A DNA stretch of 64,000 nucleotides, taken from contig SHYK01000003.1 in assembly GCA_009692845.1 (NCBI GenBank), positions 129,956 to 193,955 of the forward strand, in the 5' to 3' direction. Shown here in pieces: positions 52,823-64,000 of the stretch. The stretch comes from Chloroflexota bacterium. Lineage in GTDB: Bacteria; Chloroflexota; UBA6077; SHYK01. A program made the position numbers and the translations under genes. Under the pieces are notes generated by a model. That model was not told the origin of the DNA and made no database searches. It worked only from the letters and a program-made list of their open reading frames with translations. Positions within the stretch are counted from its first letter, which is position 1; each line of letters opens with the position of its first letter.

Positions 52823-54160
52823 TTAAGCCGGCACTGGAGCGGGAGCCCAGGCAATATTGCCGCCCAGCCCCTGGAGGATCTCCACCAGGTCCTCGTAGCC
52901 ACGACTTACATTCTGAGCGTCGCTGAGGGTCGTTTCGCCTTCGGCGGCTAATGCCGCGAGGATGAGTGCGGCTCCGGCCCGGACGTCGAGCGCGCGAATT
53001 TTTGCGCCGTGCAGAGGGGTGGGTCCGTGCACCTGAGCGGTTTGACCATCCACGTCGATGTCTGCACCCATCAGCCTGAGTTCTTCGGCGTAGCCCAGTC
53101 GGTTCTCGAAGACTCGTTCGTGAATCGTGCTGGTTCCGTCGGCCTGGGTAAGGAGCGCGCCGAACACGGCTTGAAGGTCGGTGGGAAATCCCGGGTAATG
53201 AATCGCCTGGATATCCACTGAATGAATGGCGGCGGCTGAGGTAGTCCGCAGGGAATCAGTCTTGACTTTGACCGCGACTCCCATCTTTGTCAATTTGTAA
53301 ATCACGGCGTCCAAGTGCTCGGGAATCATCTTTTCTACTGTGATATCTCCGCCGGTAATGACGGCGGCGGCGGCGAAGGTGCCCGCGATGAGTCGGTCTG
53401 GCATAACCGTGTACTCGGTCCCATGGAGGCTGGGTACGCCTTCGATCGTAATGGTGCTGGTTCCAGCGCCCTTGATCCGTGCTCCAAGTCCGGTCAGAAA
53501 CTGAGCGAGGTCGACCACTTCGGGTTCCGTGGAGGCATGCTTGATTACCGTTTCGCCGTCGGCCAGGCAAGCCGCCATGAGGAGGTTTTCGGTTCCGGTG
53601 TGGCTCGGGTAGTCAAGATAAATCTGGGCTCCACGCAACCGCCCGCAGCCAACCTGGTACTCCTGCTGGGTGAAATCAACCTGCGCCCCCATCTCGCGAA
53701 AGCCGTCAATATCCACGTTCACGGGGCGGATTCCTATGTCGCAGCCGCCGGGCTGGGCGGCCTCGGCCTGGCCGAGCCGAGCGAGGAGGGGGCCCATCAC
53801 CAGAAACGAGGCCCGCATTTTCTTGACAAGGTCGGCCGGTGCCTGGGTATTGCATACCGTGTCAGCCGTGATTATGACGGTGTGGTCGGGCTCGAACTCG
53901 ACTTTAGCGCCCAGAGCGGTGAGCACTTCCGACAAGGTTTGGATGTCATCGATCCAGGGCACGTTGTGGATCACGCATGGCTCGGAAGTCAGGAGCGCCG
54001 CGGCCAGGATGGGCAGGGCGGCGTTCTTGGCACCTCCCACGGTAACCGTACCGACCAATCGGGAGCCACCCACAATCTGCAACTGCTGGGAACCATCGGC
54101 ACAGAACGGCTTCGCCGGGCGCGGGAAGGCCGCCGCTTCTTTGCTGATCGTCACCGTCAC
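52823..54160 (-). CDS. murA: UDP-N-acetylglucosamine 1-carboxyvinyltransferase
   Basis: 445 residues. First committed enzyme of peptidoglycan synthesis (enolpyruvyl transfer from PEP). Lys46 and Asn47 (GGAKNAALPILAA) and the reactive Cys140 in QPGGCDIGIRPVNVD are visible; a Cys here is the fosfomycin-sensitive form. About 20 extra residues precede the core. Its start overlaps the atpC stop by four bases, so it is transcribed with the ATP synthase operon. Confidence 0.96.
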   Translation of the reverse strand: MTVTISKEAAAFPRPAKPFCADGSQQLQIVGGSRLVGTVTVGGAKNAALPILAAALLTSEPCVIHNVPWIDDIQTLSEVLTALGAKVEFEPDHTVIITADTVCNTQAPADLVKKMRASFLVMGPLLARLGQAEAAQPGGCDIGIRPVNVDIDGFREMGAQVDFTQQEYQVGCGRLRGAQIYLDYPSHTGTENLLMAACLADGETVIKHASTEPEVVDLAQFLTGLGARIKGAGTSTITIEGVPSLHGTEYTVMPDRLIAGTFAAAAVITGGDITVEKMIPEHLDAVIYKLTKMGVAVKVKTDSLRTTSAAAIHSVDIQAIHYPGFPTDLQAVFGALLTQADGTSTIHERVFENRLGYAEELRLMGADIDVDGQTAQVHGPTPLHGAKIRALDVRAGAALILAALAAEGETTLSDAQNVSRGYEDLVEILQGLGGNIAWAPAPVPA

Positions 54161-54585
54161 GGGTTTGGCCTCCGTCTGCGGCGGCGCTGCACCACATCCA
54201 ACCGGGCCATGGATCGCCGCAAAGCGATCCGGGCCGCCTCGGTGCTCAGGTCCTGGGGATGCTGGGCAGCGTCACGAAGCGCCTCTTCGGCCCTCACACG
54301 GGCTGCGGTGGCCCGCTGCTCGTCTATCTCGTCCTCGCGCTCGGCAGTGTCTGCCAGCACCAGGACGTGATTATGACGGACTTCGAGGAATCCACCGCTA
54401 ATGGCGAGGTTTTCCTCGGCGCCATTCTTCTTGAGAATCATGACACCGGGGCCTAATGCAGTAAGGAGGGGCGCGTGGCGAGGAAGGATCCCGATGACAC
54501 CTTCCATCGTCGGGGCGACAACCATGTCCGCTTCCTGGGCCACAACACTGCGCTCGGCGGTGATTACCTCGACGGTCAGCGGCAA
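54157..54585 (-). CDS. atpC: ATP synthase epsilon subunit
   Basis: 142 residues. Beta-sandwich domain (VEVITAERSVVAQEADMVVA, GVIGILPRHAPLLTALGPGV, here cut short) followed by two helices ending in an Arg-rich tail (QRRRRRRP). Part of the central stalk and an inhibitor of ATP hydrolysis. Last of the atp genes and coupled to murA. Confidence 0.94.
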   Translation of the reverse strand: MPLTVEVITAERSVVAQEADMVVAPTMEGVIGILPRHAPLLTALGPGVMILKKNGAEENLAISGGFLEVRHNHVLVLADTAEREDEIDEQRATAARVRAEEALRDAAQHPQDLSTEAARIALRRSMARLDVVQRRRRRRPNP

Positions 54586-54645
54586 GCTGTTCTCTCCTTC
54601 GTGCTAGGCCCTAGTGGGGCGGCAAAGGATAGGTTTGGGGACGGC

Positions 54646-56118
<1,473 letters not shown>

Positions 56119-56155
56119 TCATCGAGCTGGGAAGCTCAAGCGAGAGCGGTCTCAA

Positions 56156-57019
56156 CTACCCTGCTTTGGCCATCGCCTCAGCCGCGCTTGAAATCTCTGA
56201 AATTTCCTTGGTGATTGCCGCCTGACGCGCCTTATTGTAGGTCAGCGTCAGACCCCGAACGATTTCCTCCGCGTTGTCGGTGGCGCTCCGCATCGCCACC
56301 ATTCGGGCGCTGTGCTCGCTCGCGGTCGTCTCGAGCAGCGCCCGATAGATTTGGACCTCGACGTAGCGGGGCAGTAGGGCGCTCAAGATCTGCTCGGGAT
56401 CGGGCTCAATGATGAAGTCCGTGGCCGGGCCGGCCTCTTCTGCTCCGCCCAGGGGCAGGAGCCGGTTGACCACCGGGCGCTGGGTCATGGTGGTCACAAA
56501 TTCGGGGTAGATCAGGTAGATGGCGTCGATCTGCTCCGCGGAGTAGGCTGCCGTGAGGACTCGGGCGACCGGAATCACGTCTGCGTATTCGGCCCGAGCA
56601 CCGAGCCCGGTAAAAGTTGCCAACAGGGCATGGCCACGTCGGCTGAAGAAATCTTGTCCTTTCCGCCCGACGGTGACGATGTCCGGACTATCTGAACGGG
56701 CGAGCATCTCGGCGGAGGCCCGTCGGAGCACGTTGCTATTGAGGGGTCCAGCCAGCCCTCGATCTGAGGTAAAGACCAAAAACGCGGCGTGATTCTCGGG
56801 CCGACGCCTTTGGAGCGGATGGAGCGCCGAGGGATCACCGCGCTGATGGGCCACCTCACTGACCATGCGGCCTATCGCCTCGGCGTAGGGCCGAGATTCC
56901 TGGGCTCGTTGCTGAGCACGCCGCATACGAGAGGCAGCCACCATTTGCATGGCCTTGGTGATCTTTGCGGTGTTCCGGACCCCGCGAATACGGCGGCGGA
57001 TGTCACGCAGGCTAGGCAA
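56156..57019 (-). CDS. atpG: ATP synthase gamma subunit
   Basis: 287 residues from TTG at 57019, overlapping the atpA stop by eight bases, with GGGAG upstream; longer readings run inside atpA. Coiled-coil rotor shaft: [20 protein letters not shown] at the N terminus and [17 protein letters not shown] with [18 protein letters not shown] at the C terminus. Confidence 0.95.
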   Translation of the reverse strand: MPSLRDIRRRIRGVRNTAKITKAMQMVAASRMRRAQQRAQESRPYAEAIGRMVSEVAHQRGDPSALHPLQRRRPENHAAFLVFTSDRGLAGPLNSNVLRRASAEMLARSDSPDIVTVGRKGQDFFSRRGHALLATFTGLGARAEYADVIPVARVLTAAYSAEQIDAIYLIYPEFVTTMTQRPVVNRLLPLGGAEEAGPATDFIIEPDPEQILSALLPRYVEVQIYRALLETTASEHSARMVAMRSATDNAEEIVRGLTLTYNKARQAAITKEISEISSAAEAMAKAG

Positions 57020-58532
57020 TAGCGCGAGCTCCCTCGTTCTTGAATTGCTCGGCAGCCGCGCGCAGGGCTTCGAGAGTCGAATCCGAAATCTGTTTGTCGG
57101 TCGCGATCGCCTGAGCAACCTGGGGGTGGGACCGCTCCATGTATCCCTGGAATGCGTCCTCCCAGGCGCGCGCCTTGTCGATCGGCACCTCGTCCAGGTA
57201 GCCATTGGTCACCGCCCACAGGGTGAGCACTTGCTGAGCGAGTGGCACCGGATGGTATTGGGGCTGTTTCAAAACTTCCTGGATGCGCATACCACGTTCG
57301 AGTTGAGCTCGAGTGGCCCGATCGAGATCCGAACCGATCTGGGAAAATGCGGCCAACTCACGGAACTGGGCGAGGTCCAGCTTGAGTCGCCCGGCTACCT
57401 GCCGCATCGCTCGGGTTTGCGCCGCGCCACCGACTCGGGAGACGGAGATACCCACGTTCAGGGCGGGGCGGATGCCTGCGTAGAAGAGGTCCGATTCGAG
57501 GTAGATCTGCCCGTCAGTAATCGAAATCACGTTGGTTGGGATGTAGCCGGATACGTCGTTGCCCTGGGTCTCGATGATGGGCAGGGCGGTCAAAGAGCCA
57601 CCGCCCTGATCGTCCCGAAGGCGGGCAGCCCGCTCCAGCAACCGCGAGTGACAGTAAAAGACGTCACCGGGGTAGGCCTCGCGACCAGCCGGGCGACGGA
57701 GCAGCAGTGAAACCTGTCGGTAGGCCCAGGCATGCTTCGTGAGATCGTCATAGACGACCAAGGCATCCCGTCCACTTTCCATGATCTCCTCGCCGATGGC
57801 GCAGCCTGCGTAGGGGGCAATGTATTGCATGGGAGCGGGGTCAGCGGCGGTCGCCGCTACGACTACGGTGTAGGCGAGGGCGCCGGCCCGGTCGAGCGTC
57901 TCGACGATATTGGCTACCTGCGAGGCCTTCTGGCCGATGGCCACGTAGATGCAGAAGAGATTTCCGCCCTTCTGGTTAATGATGGTGTCAATCGCGATGG
58001 CGGTCTTGCCGGTCTGACGGTCTCCAATGATGAGCTCACGCTGACCGCGGCCGATCGGAATCATCGAGTCCAGTGCCTTAATCCCGGTTTGAACGGGGGT
58101 AGTCACGGGTTGGCGGTAGATCACCCCATGGGCGATCTTTTCGATCGGTCGAGTCTTGTCGCTGACGATCGGCCCCTTGCCATCGAGCGGCCGGCCGAGG
58201 GCATCGATGACCCGGCCAAGTAGCCCATCGCCAACCGGGACCTCCATCACGCGACCGGTGCACCGGACCTCGTCCCCTTCGGCGATAAGGGACCCGTCGC
58301 CAAAAATCATGGCCCCAACCGTATCTTCTTCGAGGTTGAATGCCAGACCCATGACCTGGTTGGGAAATTCGAGGAGCTCCATCGCCTGGGCGTCCGACAA
58401 CCCCCAGATATGGGCGATGCCGTCGCCGATGTCGATGACGGTTCCCACATTGGTGGTTTCGACGACTTGATCGAAATTCTCGATCTGCTGGCGAAGGATG
58501 GAGCTGATCTCAGCGGATGATCGGGCGGCCAT
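57012..58532 (-). CDS. atpA: ATP synthase alpha subunit
   Basis: 506 residues from ATG at 58532 (GGAGG five bases upstream). Non-catalytic nucleotide-binding subunit with Walker [16 protein letters not shown] and the arginine-finger region [17 protein letters not shown]. The usual [11 protein letters not shown] reads [11 protein letters not shown]. Normal length and complete. Confidence 0.97.
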   Translation of the reverse strand: MAARSSAEISSILRQQIENFDQVVETTNVGTVIDIGDGIAHIWGLSDAQAMELLEFPNQVMGLAFNLEEDTVGAMIFGDGSLIAEGDEVRCTGRVMEVPVGDGLLGRVIDALGRPLDGKGPIVSDKTRPIEKIAHGVIYRQPVTTPVQTGIKALDSMIPIGRGQRELIIGDRQTGKTAIAIDTIINQKGGNLFCIYVAIGQKASQVANIVETLDRAGALAYTVVVAATAADPAPMQYIAPYAGCAIGEEIMESGRDALVVYDDLTKHAWAYRQVSLLLRRPAGREAYPGDVFYCHSRLLERAARLRDDQGGGSLTALPIIETQGNDVSGYIPTNVISITDGQIYLESDLFYAGIRPALNVGISVSRVGGAAQTRAMRQVAGRLKLDLAQFRELAAFSQIGSDLDRATRAQLERGMRIQEVLKQPQYHPVPLAQQVLTLWAVTNGYLDEVPIDKARAWEDAFQGYMERSHPQVAQAIATDKQISDSTLEALRAAAEQFKNEGARAIA

Positions 58533-58548
58533 GTTCGCCTCCTTACTT

Positions 58549-59091
58549 CTAGTTCGTCGCTGCTCGAAGCCGCTCATGCAAATGTTGCAGCCTGGCCCGT
58601 ACGCTTCCATCGAGAAGCTGGTCGCCCACCCGAACCACGACCCCGCCCAGGATGGCAGGATCCACCGAACTGTGGATTTCGATTTCCTTACCGAAATGCT
58701 TCTGGAGCCTCGTGGCCACCATACTCCGAACCTGATCGTCGATAAGGACGGCGGTCGTGACATCCGCGCGGACGATGCCGCGGTATTCCCGGACCCGATC
58801 TGCGAATGCGTCAGCCAGGATGGAAAGAAGCTGTCCGCGCCGTTTGGCCAGCAGGATGTCCAAGAGATGTCCAATTTCTGGGCTCAAGGGTCCGGCAATG
58901 GTGTCGATGGCTCTTCGCTTGGGCGCGGTACCGCCGGCGGGACTCGCGAGCAAGGCGGCGGCGACCGGTTCGGACGCGAGCTGGGCGACTCGCCCCAGTT
59001 CAGCCGACCATTGGTCGAGCATTCCCTTTTCAAGAGCAATTTGGAACAGCGCCTCGGCATAACGTTTGGCCGGGCCGGCCTCGCGTTTCAA
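58549..59091 (-). CDS. atpH: ATP synthase delta subunit
   Basis: 180 residues from TTG at 59091, which overlaps the atpF stop (TTGA). OSCP/delta family: [16 protein letters not shown] at the N terminus, [17 protein letters not shown] in the middle, and [20 protein letters not shown] at the C terminus. Links the peripheral stalk to F1. Confidence 0.94.
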   Translation of the reverse strand: MKREAGPAKRYAEALFQIALEKGMLDQWSAELGRVAQLASEPVAAALLASPAGGTAPKRRAIDTIAGPLSPEIGHLLDILLAKRRGQLLSILADAFADRVREYRGIVRADVTTAVLIDDQVRSMVATRLQKHFGKEIEIHSSVDPAILGGVVVRVGDQLLDGSVRARLQHLHERLRAATN

Positions 59092-59630
59092 GCGCTCACC
59101 GACGCCGAACCGTTGCCAGAGCCATCGGCCTCAGTGGCCAGAAATTGCTCGACTAGCTCTCGATGTCCGGCATCGTCGAGCGACCGGGCCACGACGTGAG
59201 TGGCCGCGGCCACCACGAGGTCGGCAACCTGACGACGCAGTTCTTGGAAGGCTCGGTCTCGCTCAGCCTCGATTTCGGCACGCGCTCTCTGGATCAGAAG
59301 GTCACCTTCCTCTCGAGCCGCCAGTCGAGCGTCCGCGAGCACCGACTCTGCACTGCGCTGAGCGTCCGCCAAGACCGCTTGAGCATCTTGCCAGGACTTG
59401 GCCAACGTCTGGCGGCCCTCTTCGTGCAAGCGTTCGGTCTCCGCGCGGAGGGCTTCCGCATGAGTGAAGCTTTCCCGGATACGGTGTGCTCGCTCGTCGA
59501 GGACGGCCAGAACCTTTGGAAAGGCGAACCGGTTCAGGATGAACAGTAGGATGAGAAAGTTGATCGCGTGCCAGATCAGTGAGCTATAGGTCACCCCGAG
59601 GGCCGCCAGTATGTTGTTTACAAGGTCCAT
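59088..59630 (-). CDS. atpF: ATP synthase b subunit
   Basis: 180 residues. One N-terminal helix in the membrane (LIWHAINFLILLFILNRFAF, residues 19-38) then a long charged coiled coil (HEEGRQTLAKSWQDAQAVLA and onward), the peripheral stator. Only one b-type gene is present, so the stalk is probably a homodimer. Confidence 0.94.
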   Translation of the reverse strand: MDLVNNILAALGVTYSSLIWHAINFLILLFILNRFAFPKVLAVLDERAHRIRESFTHAEALRAETERLHEEGRQTLAKSWQDAQAVLADAQRSAESVLADARLAAREEGDLLIQRARAEIEAERDRAFQELRRQVADLVVAAATHVVARSLDDAGHRELVEQFLATEADGSGNGSASVSA

Positions 59631-59661
59631 GCGCGCGCTCCGTCCTTACCTTACCCAGTGG

Positions 59662-60701
<1,040 letters not shown>

Positions 60702-60705
60702 CGGG

Positions 60706-60921
60706 CTATTCCCCCTTTGGCTTCTTCATGAACTGGGCAACTCGGCCGAAGCTGTAGGCACCGCTGGCCAAGCCTATCATCGGTCCGAGAATTGCGAAGA
60801 TTGGCAAATGAATACCGAGGCGGTCATCGATCTGCATTCCGATAAAGAGACCGACCAAGACCGCCACCGCCATTGCGGTGCCGGCCTCAAGCGCAATCAC
60901 GGCTGTTTTCAAGATGGTCAA
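60706..60921 (-). CDS. atpI: AtpI-like small membrane protein
   Basis: About 71 residues from TTG at 60921; a longer reading back to 61020 adds residues without family character. Two membrane helices: AVIALEAGTAMAVAVLVGLF and PIFAILGPMIGLASGAYSF, typical of the AtpZ/AtpI proteins at the head of atp operons, which help c-ring assembly or Mg2+ uptake. Start uncertain. Confidence 0.8.
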   Translation of the reverse strand: MTILKTAVIALEAGTAMAVAVLVGLFIGMQIDDRLGIHLPIFAILGPMIGLASGAYSFGRVAQFMKKPKGE

Positions 60922-61029
60922 CGCATTACCCGCCGTCGCGAGGTGCGAGGGCGGCGAAGTATAGCACAGCGCCCCGCCGATCATGCCCGATAGCTGGGCG
61001 TGAAACGCTCGTCGGCGCACGAACGGGAT

Positions 61030-61785
61030 TCAGCGCCGTCGGCTGGATCCGGGCCCGCCTGGGACTTCGCGGCCCACCACAACCGCCCATACGGCAGCTG
61101 CGCCAGCTTCCAGTAAAGCCGCACCGCAGGCCTCCAGAGTCGCTCCGGTGGTGCAGACGTCATCCACCAGCAAGATCCTCGCTGCGTGGCATCGGGCGGT
61201 ATCGATCGCGGTGAAAGTCCCTGCCACATTCCGGCGTCGATCGGCTGCCGATAGCTTCACCTGTTCGTCCGTCTCTCGATTCCGGATCAGAGCCTGCGTT
61301 TCGATTGGCACGTTGAGGAAAGCCGCTACTTTGTCCGCGATTAATTCCGATTGGTTGAATCCACGGTGACGGAGCCGTCGTGGCCCTAAGGGAACAGGAA
61401 CGACCAGGTCGGCGCTAACGGGGCGGGCTTCGAGTGCGGCGGTCACGGTCGCAGCCAGAAAAGGTGCCAGTCGGGTGCGGCCCCGATATTTCACGGCCAG
61501 GATCGCGGACCGGATCAGTCCTTCGAAAGCATGGCGGGCGATGATCGCACGCACAGCATGGACTTGCCCGGCGCAACGGGGGCAGACATGCCCCGTCGCG
61601 GAAGGGAGTGAGCAGCGCGGACAGGCTGCTGGACCGATAGGCCGGAGATCAGCGAGGCAGCTGGCACAGACTTCCTGCCCTCGCCTGCCGCACCCGACAC
61701 AGCGCGGAGGCAGCACGAAATCGAGCGCGGATTGCCACCAGGGCTCCGGATTGAAGAACGGGTTCACGTTTGCGGGAGTTGGCAA
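61030..61785 (-). CDS. comF: ComF-family phosphoribosyltransferase-like protein
   Basis: 251 residues. Double zinc-finger N terminus (Cys29, 32, 40, 43 and Cys55, 58, 68, 71) followed by a PRTase domain with RRLRHRGFNQSELIA and the PRPP loop ILLVDDVCTTGATLEAC. In naturally competent bacteria ComF acts in handling single-stranded DNA during uptake. No other competence gene is here except the TfoX-like one 27 kb away. It lies about 100 bases upstream of atpI. Confidence 0.92.
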   Translation of the reverse strand: MPTPANVNPFFNPEPWWQSALDFVLPPRCVGCGRRGQEVCASCLADLRPIGPAACPRCSLPSATGHVCPRCAGQVHAVRAIIARHAFEGLIRSAILAVKYRGRTRLAPFLAATVTAALEARPVSADLVVPVPLGPRRLRHRGFNQSELIADKVAAFLNVPIETQALIRNRETDEQVKLSAADRRRNVAGTFTAIDTARCHAARILLVDDVCTTGATLEACGAALLEAGAAAVWAVVVGREVPGGPGSSRRR

Positions 61786-61906
61786 ACTCTCATCTAAACC
61801 TCATTGGTTCGTCATTCCCTCCTCATTTTGCGCACGCTTTAGGAATCGTATTGGTTTTTTGGTTCAGCAGAGGAGCTGAAATCAGGAACCGTGGAGGAGT
61901 AGGAGC

Positions 61907-62746
61907 ATGACGTGGCGTTCGATGAGCTGGCGGATAAGTGCTTGCCCCGCTCGTGGGGGCGGTCTCTTCGATCGACTATCGGAACTAGAGAGCACACTCG
62001 GCGAAGGGGGAACGGGTGGGGCCGTGACAATTGCCGCCGAAGACGCACCCCAGTTGTATTTGCTCCCAAACGTAGTGCAGCAATTCACTCGCGACAATCC
62101 TCGGGTCCGGCTGCGCCTAATGAGCTGGCCCCCCGACCAAATCATGGAATTGGTGCGGGAGAATGAGGCCGACCTCGGGGTAATCGCCGAGCGACCGTTG
62201 ACGCCCGGGCTCGTCTTCCACCCCTGGCAGGTGTTTAGCGCCTATGTCCTAATCCCGATCGGCCATCCGTTGGTGCGGCGAGGGATTCCAAGCCTCGACG
62301 ATCTCCTCAATGAGGCCACCGTTGCCCGATATCCACTCGTAATTGCTGAGTCCCAGGATACGAGGGGGCGTCTCGCACAAGCTCTGGAGAGTCAGGGGCT
62401 TCCGCTCAACTTGGCCTTCGAAGTGGGAACAATCGAGGCGGTGAAACGCTACGTAAGCATGGGGCTGGGCATCGGGGTGGTCTCAGGCATCTGTCTCACA
62501 GGAGCAGACTCGGAGCGCCTAGTGATGATCCCAGTTCCTCCCGAGTTGGGTGGACTGACGACCTACGGCGTCGTGCTCCGAGAAGGAAAGCATATTTCGC
62601 GAGCACTCTCGGCGCTCCTACCGCTGGTAAGAGCCGCGTCCTTGGAGCGACTAGATCAACCCGAGCAAACCGCCAAGATGCAACAGCGTCAGCCAAAGGC
62701 ATCCTCCAGAGAAACAATCAGCAGCGACCGAGCTGGTCCGGGTTGA
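61907..62746 (+). CDS. LysR-type substrate-binding domain without HTH
   Basis: 279 residues from ATG at 61907, preceded by GGAGGAGTAGGAG. The LysR effector domain is complete: GGAVTIAAEDAPQLYLLP, VVQQFTRDNPRVRLRLMSWP, ADLGVIAERPL, YVSMGLGIGVVSGI. The winged helix-turn-helix that should precede it is missing; only about 35 residues come first, and no reading in the three frames upstream supplies an HTH. It may bind an inducer or partner rather than DNA, or be a truncated relic. C terminus is Gln/Ser-rich. Confidence 0.75.
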   Translation: MTWRSMSWRISACPARGGGLFDRLSELESTLGEGGTGGAVTIAAEDAPQLYLLPNVVQQFTRDNPRVRLRLMSWPPDQIMELVRENEADLGVIAERPLTPGLVFHPWQVFSAYVLIPIGHPLVRRGIPSLDDLLNEATVARYPLVIAESQDTRGRLAQALESQGLPLNLAFEVGTIEAVKRYVSMGLGIGVVSGICLTGADSERLVMIPVPPELGGLTTYGVVLREGKHISRALSALLPLVRAASLERLDQPEQTAKMQQRQPKASSRETISSDRAGPG

Positions 62747-62764
62747 GCTGTGGGACGGCTGCTG

Positions 62765-63529
62765 TCAGTACAACCCGGGGACGAAGCGGCGGGTGTGAAC
62801 GGCGTACGCCTGATAGGTCGGAAAGGCGGCCCGGAGGACCTGCTCCTCGTTCATGGACCTCCAGTGCTGGAGCCCGACAAAAATGCCCAGCAGGACCAGA
62901 ACATAGAGCGTGATCTCGGGCAACAGCGCGCCGAGGGCGGCGATGATCTCGCCAACGTAAATCGGATGACGGATCCAGCGGTAGGGCCCCTCGGTTATCA
63001 GGCCGCGAGCTTCCGGCAGGATAGCGAACCGGCGCCCCAGATAAGCCAGCGACGTTAGGGCCAAGACATTCCCTGCAGCCAACAGTAGGATGCTCGGTAA
63101 GATCAAATCGAGGCTGGGGTTCGCAGCCGGCAGCCAAATCCTAACCGCCAGTATCCAGGTTCCAGCGAGGGCGACCGCTGACGAAACTGACCACGGCTGG
63201 CGAGCGACCGGCTCGGTTCGAATCAGATAGAGGATGGTCACCAAACCAACCAGGCACATGGACAGCAACCGCTGGGTAATCATCCAGCCGAGCAAGGGAC
63301 CGTGAGCGCTTGGCGTTTGACTTGACCGGGCGATCAGGTCGATCAGATTGAGCGTCTGAGCGACGAACAACCAGGCGAACAGGGAGGCGGGTGCCAAGTG
63401 GCCGAACAGCCAGTTCGCCCATCCAGCCGCGGTCGAGTAGTTTCGCGAGGTGAGCCGAAAACATGGTCGAACCGAAGTCCATACGCTAACGTCGGCTAGG
63501 GACCGGACTGGCAACGAACGAGTTGGCAT
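62765..63529 (-). CDS. Isoprenylcysteine carboxyl methyltransferase/PEMT-like membrane protein
   Basis: 254 residues, six or so membrane helices. The ICMT/phospholipid methyltransferase signature is clear at the C terminus: LITEGPYRWIRHPIYVGEI, then EEQVLRAAFPTYQAYAVHTR, with the SAM and acidic residues in those motifs. Bacterial members methylate lipids, metals or small molecules; the substrate is unknown. The N-terminal 30 residues are doubtful because no ribosome binding site precedes ATG 63529. It begins eight bases after the pilin gene. Confidence 0.8.
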   Translation of the reverse strand: MPTRSLPVRSLADVSVWTSVRPCFRLTSRNYSTAAGWANWLFGHLAPASLFAWLFVAQTLNLIDLIARSSQTPSAHGPLLGWMITQRLLSMCLVGLVTILYLIRTEPVARQPWSVSSAVALAGTWILAVRIWLPAANPSLDLILPSILLLAAGNVLALTSLAYLGRRFAILPEARGLITEGPYRWIRHPIYVGEIIAALGALLPEITLYVLVLLGIFVGLQHWRSMNEEQVLRAAFPTYQAYAVHTRRFVPGLY

Positions 63530-63536
63530 AAGGTGT

Positions 63537-63713
63537 CTAGCTGCGGTTCGTGATGCTTCCGATAAGCGTGACGATCGATGGACCGAGGATGACCGCTCCG
63601 GCGATCGCCACGATGGCTACGAGGGCAATGATGAGCCCGTATTCGATCATGCCCTGGCCGGGGTCCCGACTGGCGACGATGTTCCACAGGATTCTTCGGA
63701 CCTTTTCGAACAT
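63537..63713 (-). CDS. Flp-type pilin
   Basis: 58 residues from ATG at 63713 with GAGGAGGGG eight bases upstream. A basic leader (MFEKVRRILWNIVASRDPG) ends in Gly19, followed by QGMIEYGLIIALVAIVAIAG: the Flp/Tad prepilin pattern with Glu at +5 and Tyr at +6 after the cleavage site. Such pilins form adhesive Tad pili. No tad secretion genes are in the window. The gene was too short to stand out by length but all signals agree. Confidence 0.8.
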   Translation of the reverse strand: MFEKVRRILWNIVASRDPGQGMIEYGLIIALVAIVAIAGAVILGPSIVTLIGSITNRS

Positions 63714-63939
63714 GCTGGGGTCCCCTCCTCGAAACTTAGGGCTGCGGAGCCTGGGTTGAGCGACGAAATATATACCAGGAGCGGCTCAGCCCCCGTTTGG
63801 GTTTGTTGCGCACTTATTGACGTTTAATTCGGTCATATTGAGCCGAATGGCCGCCTGCGTATGGCTGAGACCGAAGAAACGCGGGTGGCCATGGTAGAAT
63901 CTGGCCCGCCCCGGGTGGTAATCCCGACTGGATGAGAGC

Positions 63940-64000
63940 GTGGATCTTCCGGAAATTTATTCGATTCCCGGCACTCGGGATGCGCTGCCGCCGCAACGGG
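63940..64000 (+). CDS. Start of a HisZ/HisS-like gene (runs off the window)
   Basis: From GTG at 63940 twenty codons read VDLPEIYSIPGTRDALPPQR. The PxGTRDxLP phrase opens class II histidyl-tRNA synthetase-like proteins, namely HisS or the regulatory subunit HisZ of ATP phosphoribosyltransferase. Too little is visible to choose. The 226 bases between it and the pilin gene contain an AT-rich stretch (ATATATA near 63762) suitable for a promoter of the pilin gene. Confidence 0.55.
   Translation, partial: MDLPEIYSIPGTRDALPPQR

Overview
The window reads as a GC-rich bacterial chromosome from the Terrabacteria side of the tree. Cell-wall genes (MurA, MurJ, MreB, Lgt, a MurT/GatD lipid II amidation pair), a standard F-type ATP synthase, proton-pumping complex I genes, CO-dehydrogenase-like subunits and the archaeal-type ornithine cyclodeaminase family together suggest Chloroflexota or a related soil lineage such as Dormibacterota. 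That placement is inference; no rRNA or tRNA gene is present to test it. Non-ATG starts (TTG, GTG) and 1-8 nt stop/start overlaps are common.

Layout, left to right. 0-3.1 kb: the 5' part of an MgtE magnesium channel gene with a hairpin over its ribosome binding site, then a ZIP-type metal transporter with a built-in cyclic-nucleotide-binding domain that needs a -1 frameshift on an A8 run. 3.3-17 kb: a secreted beta-propeller protein, a four-gene operon (hydrolase, lipoprotein, Ycf48-like propeller, RND pump), an aldo/keto reductase lacking its catalytic His, and a second RND pump with its membrane-fusion lipoprotein. 17-24 kb: a DsbA/FrnE-family gene with in-frame TGA at the first active-site Cys and a SECIS-like hairpin (a probable selenoprotein), endonuclease III, a methyltransferase, ClpP, a glyoxalase-fold protein, CoxM/CoxG-like proteins and thiG-thiE-thiS. 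24-37 kb: a solitary DNA methyltransferase, the murT-gatD-murJ operon, a GreA-like protein with an extra N-terminal domain, rsmG, a broken GGDEF gene, an orphan peptide-binding lipoprotein, TfoX, an ornithine cyclodeaminase-like enzyme, a MidA/NDUFAF7-like methyltransferase and a toxin-antitoxin pair.

37.2-40.4 kb is a decaying accessory island: an ArdC-type antirestriction pseudogene with a preserved dyad in front of it, two reading frames interrupted by single in-frame TAG codons, small unknown or membrane proteins and a repeat-protein fragment. 40.5-49 kb holds complex I genes nuoA-B-C-H-J-K-L-M-N on the minus strand, without nuoD, nuoI or nuoEFG, and with a tandem duplication at the nuoM/nuoN junction. 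A cluster of strong hairpins separates it from an amidohydrolase gene.

50.8-61 kb is one long minus-strand block: atpI-B-E-F-H-A-G-D-C running directly into murA, then mreB and lgt, joining energy conservation with wall synthesis and shape. The right end has comF, a LysR-type effector domain without its DNA-binding part, an isoprenylcysteine-methyltransferase-like membrane protein, a Flp-type pilin and the first codons of a HisZ/HisS-like gene. The strongest unusual signal is the predicted UxxC selenoprotein near 17.8 kb.
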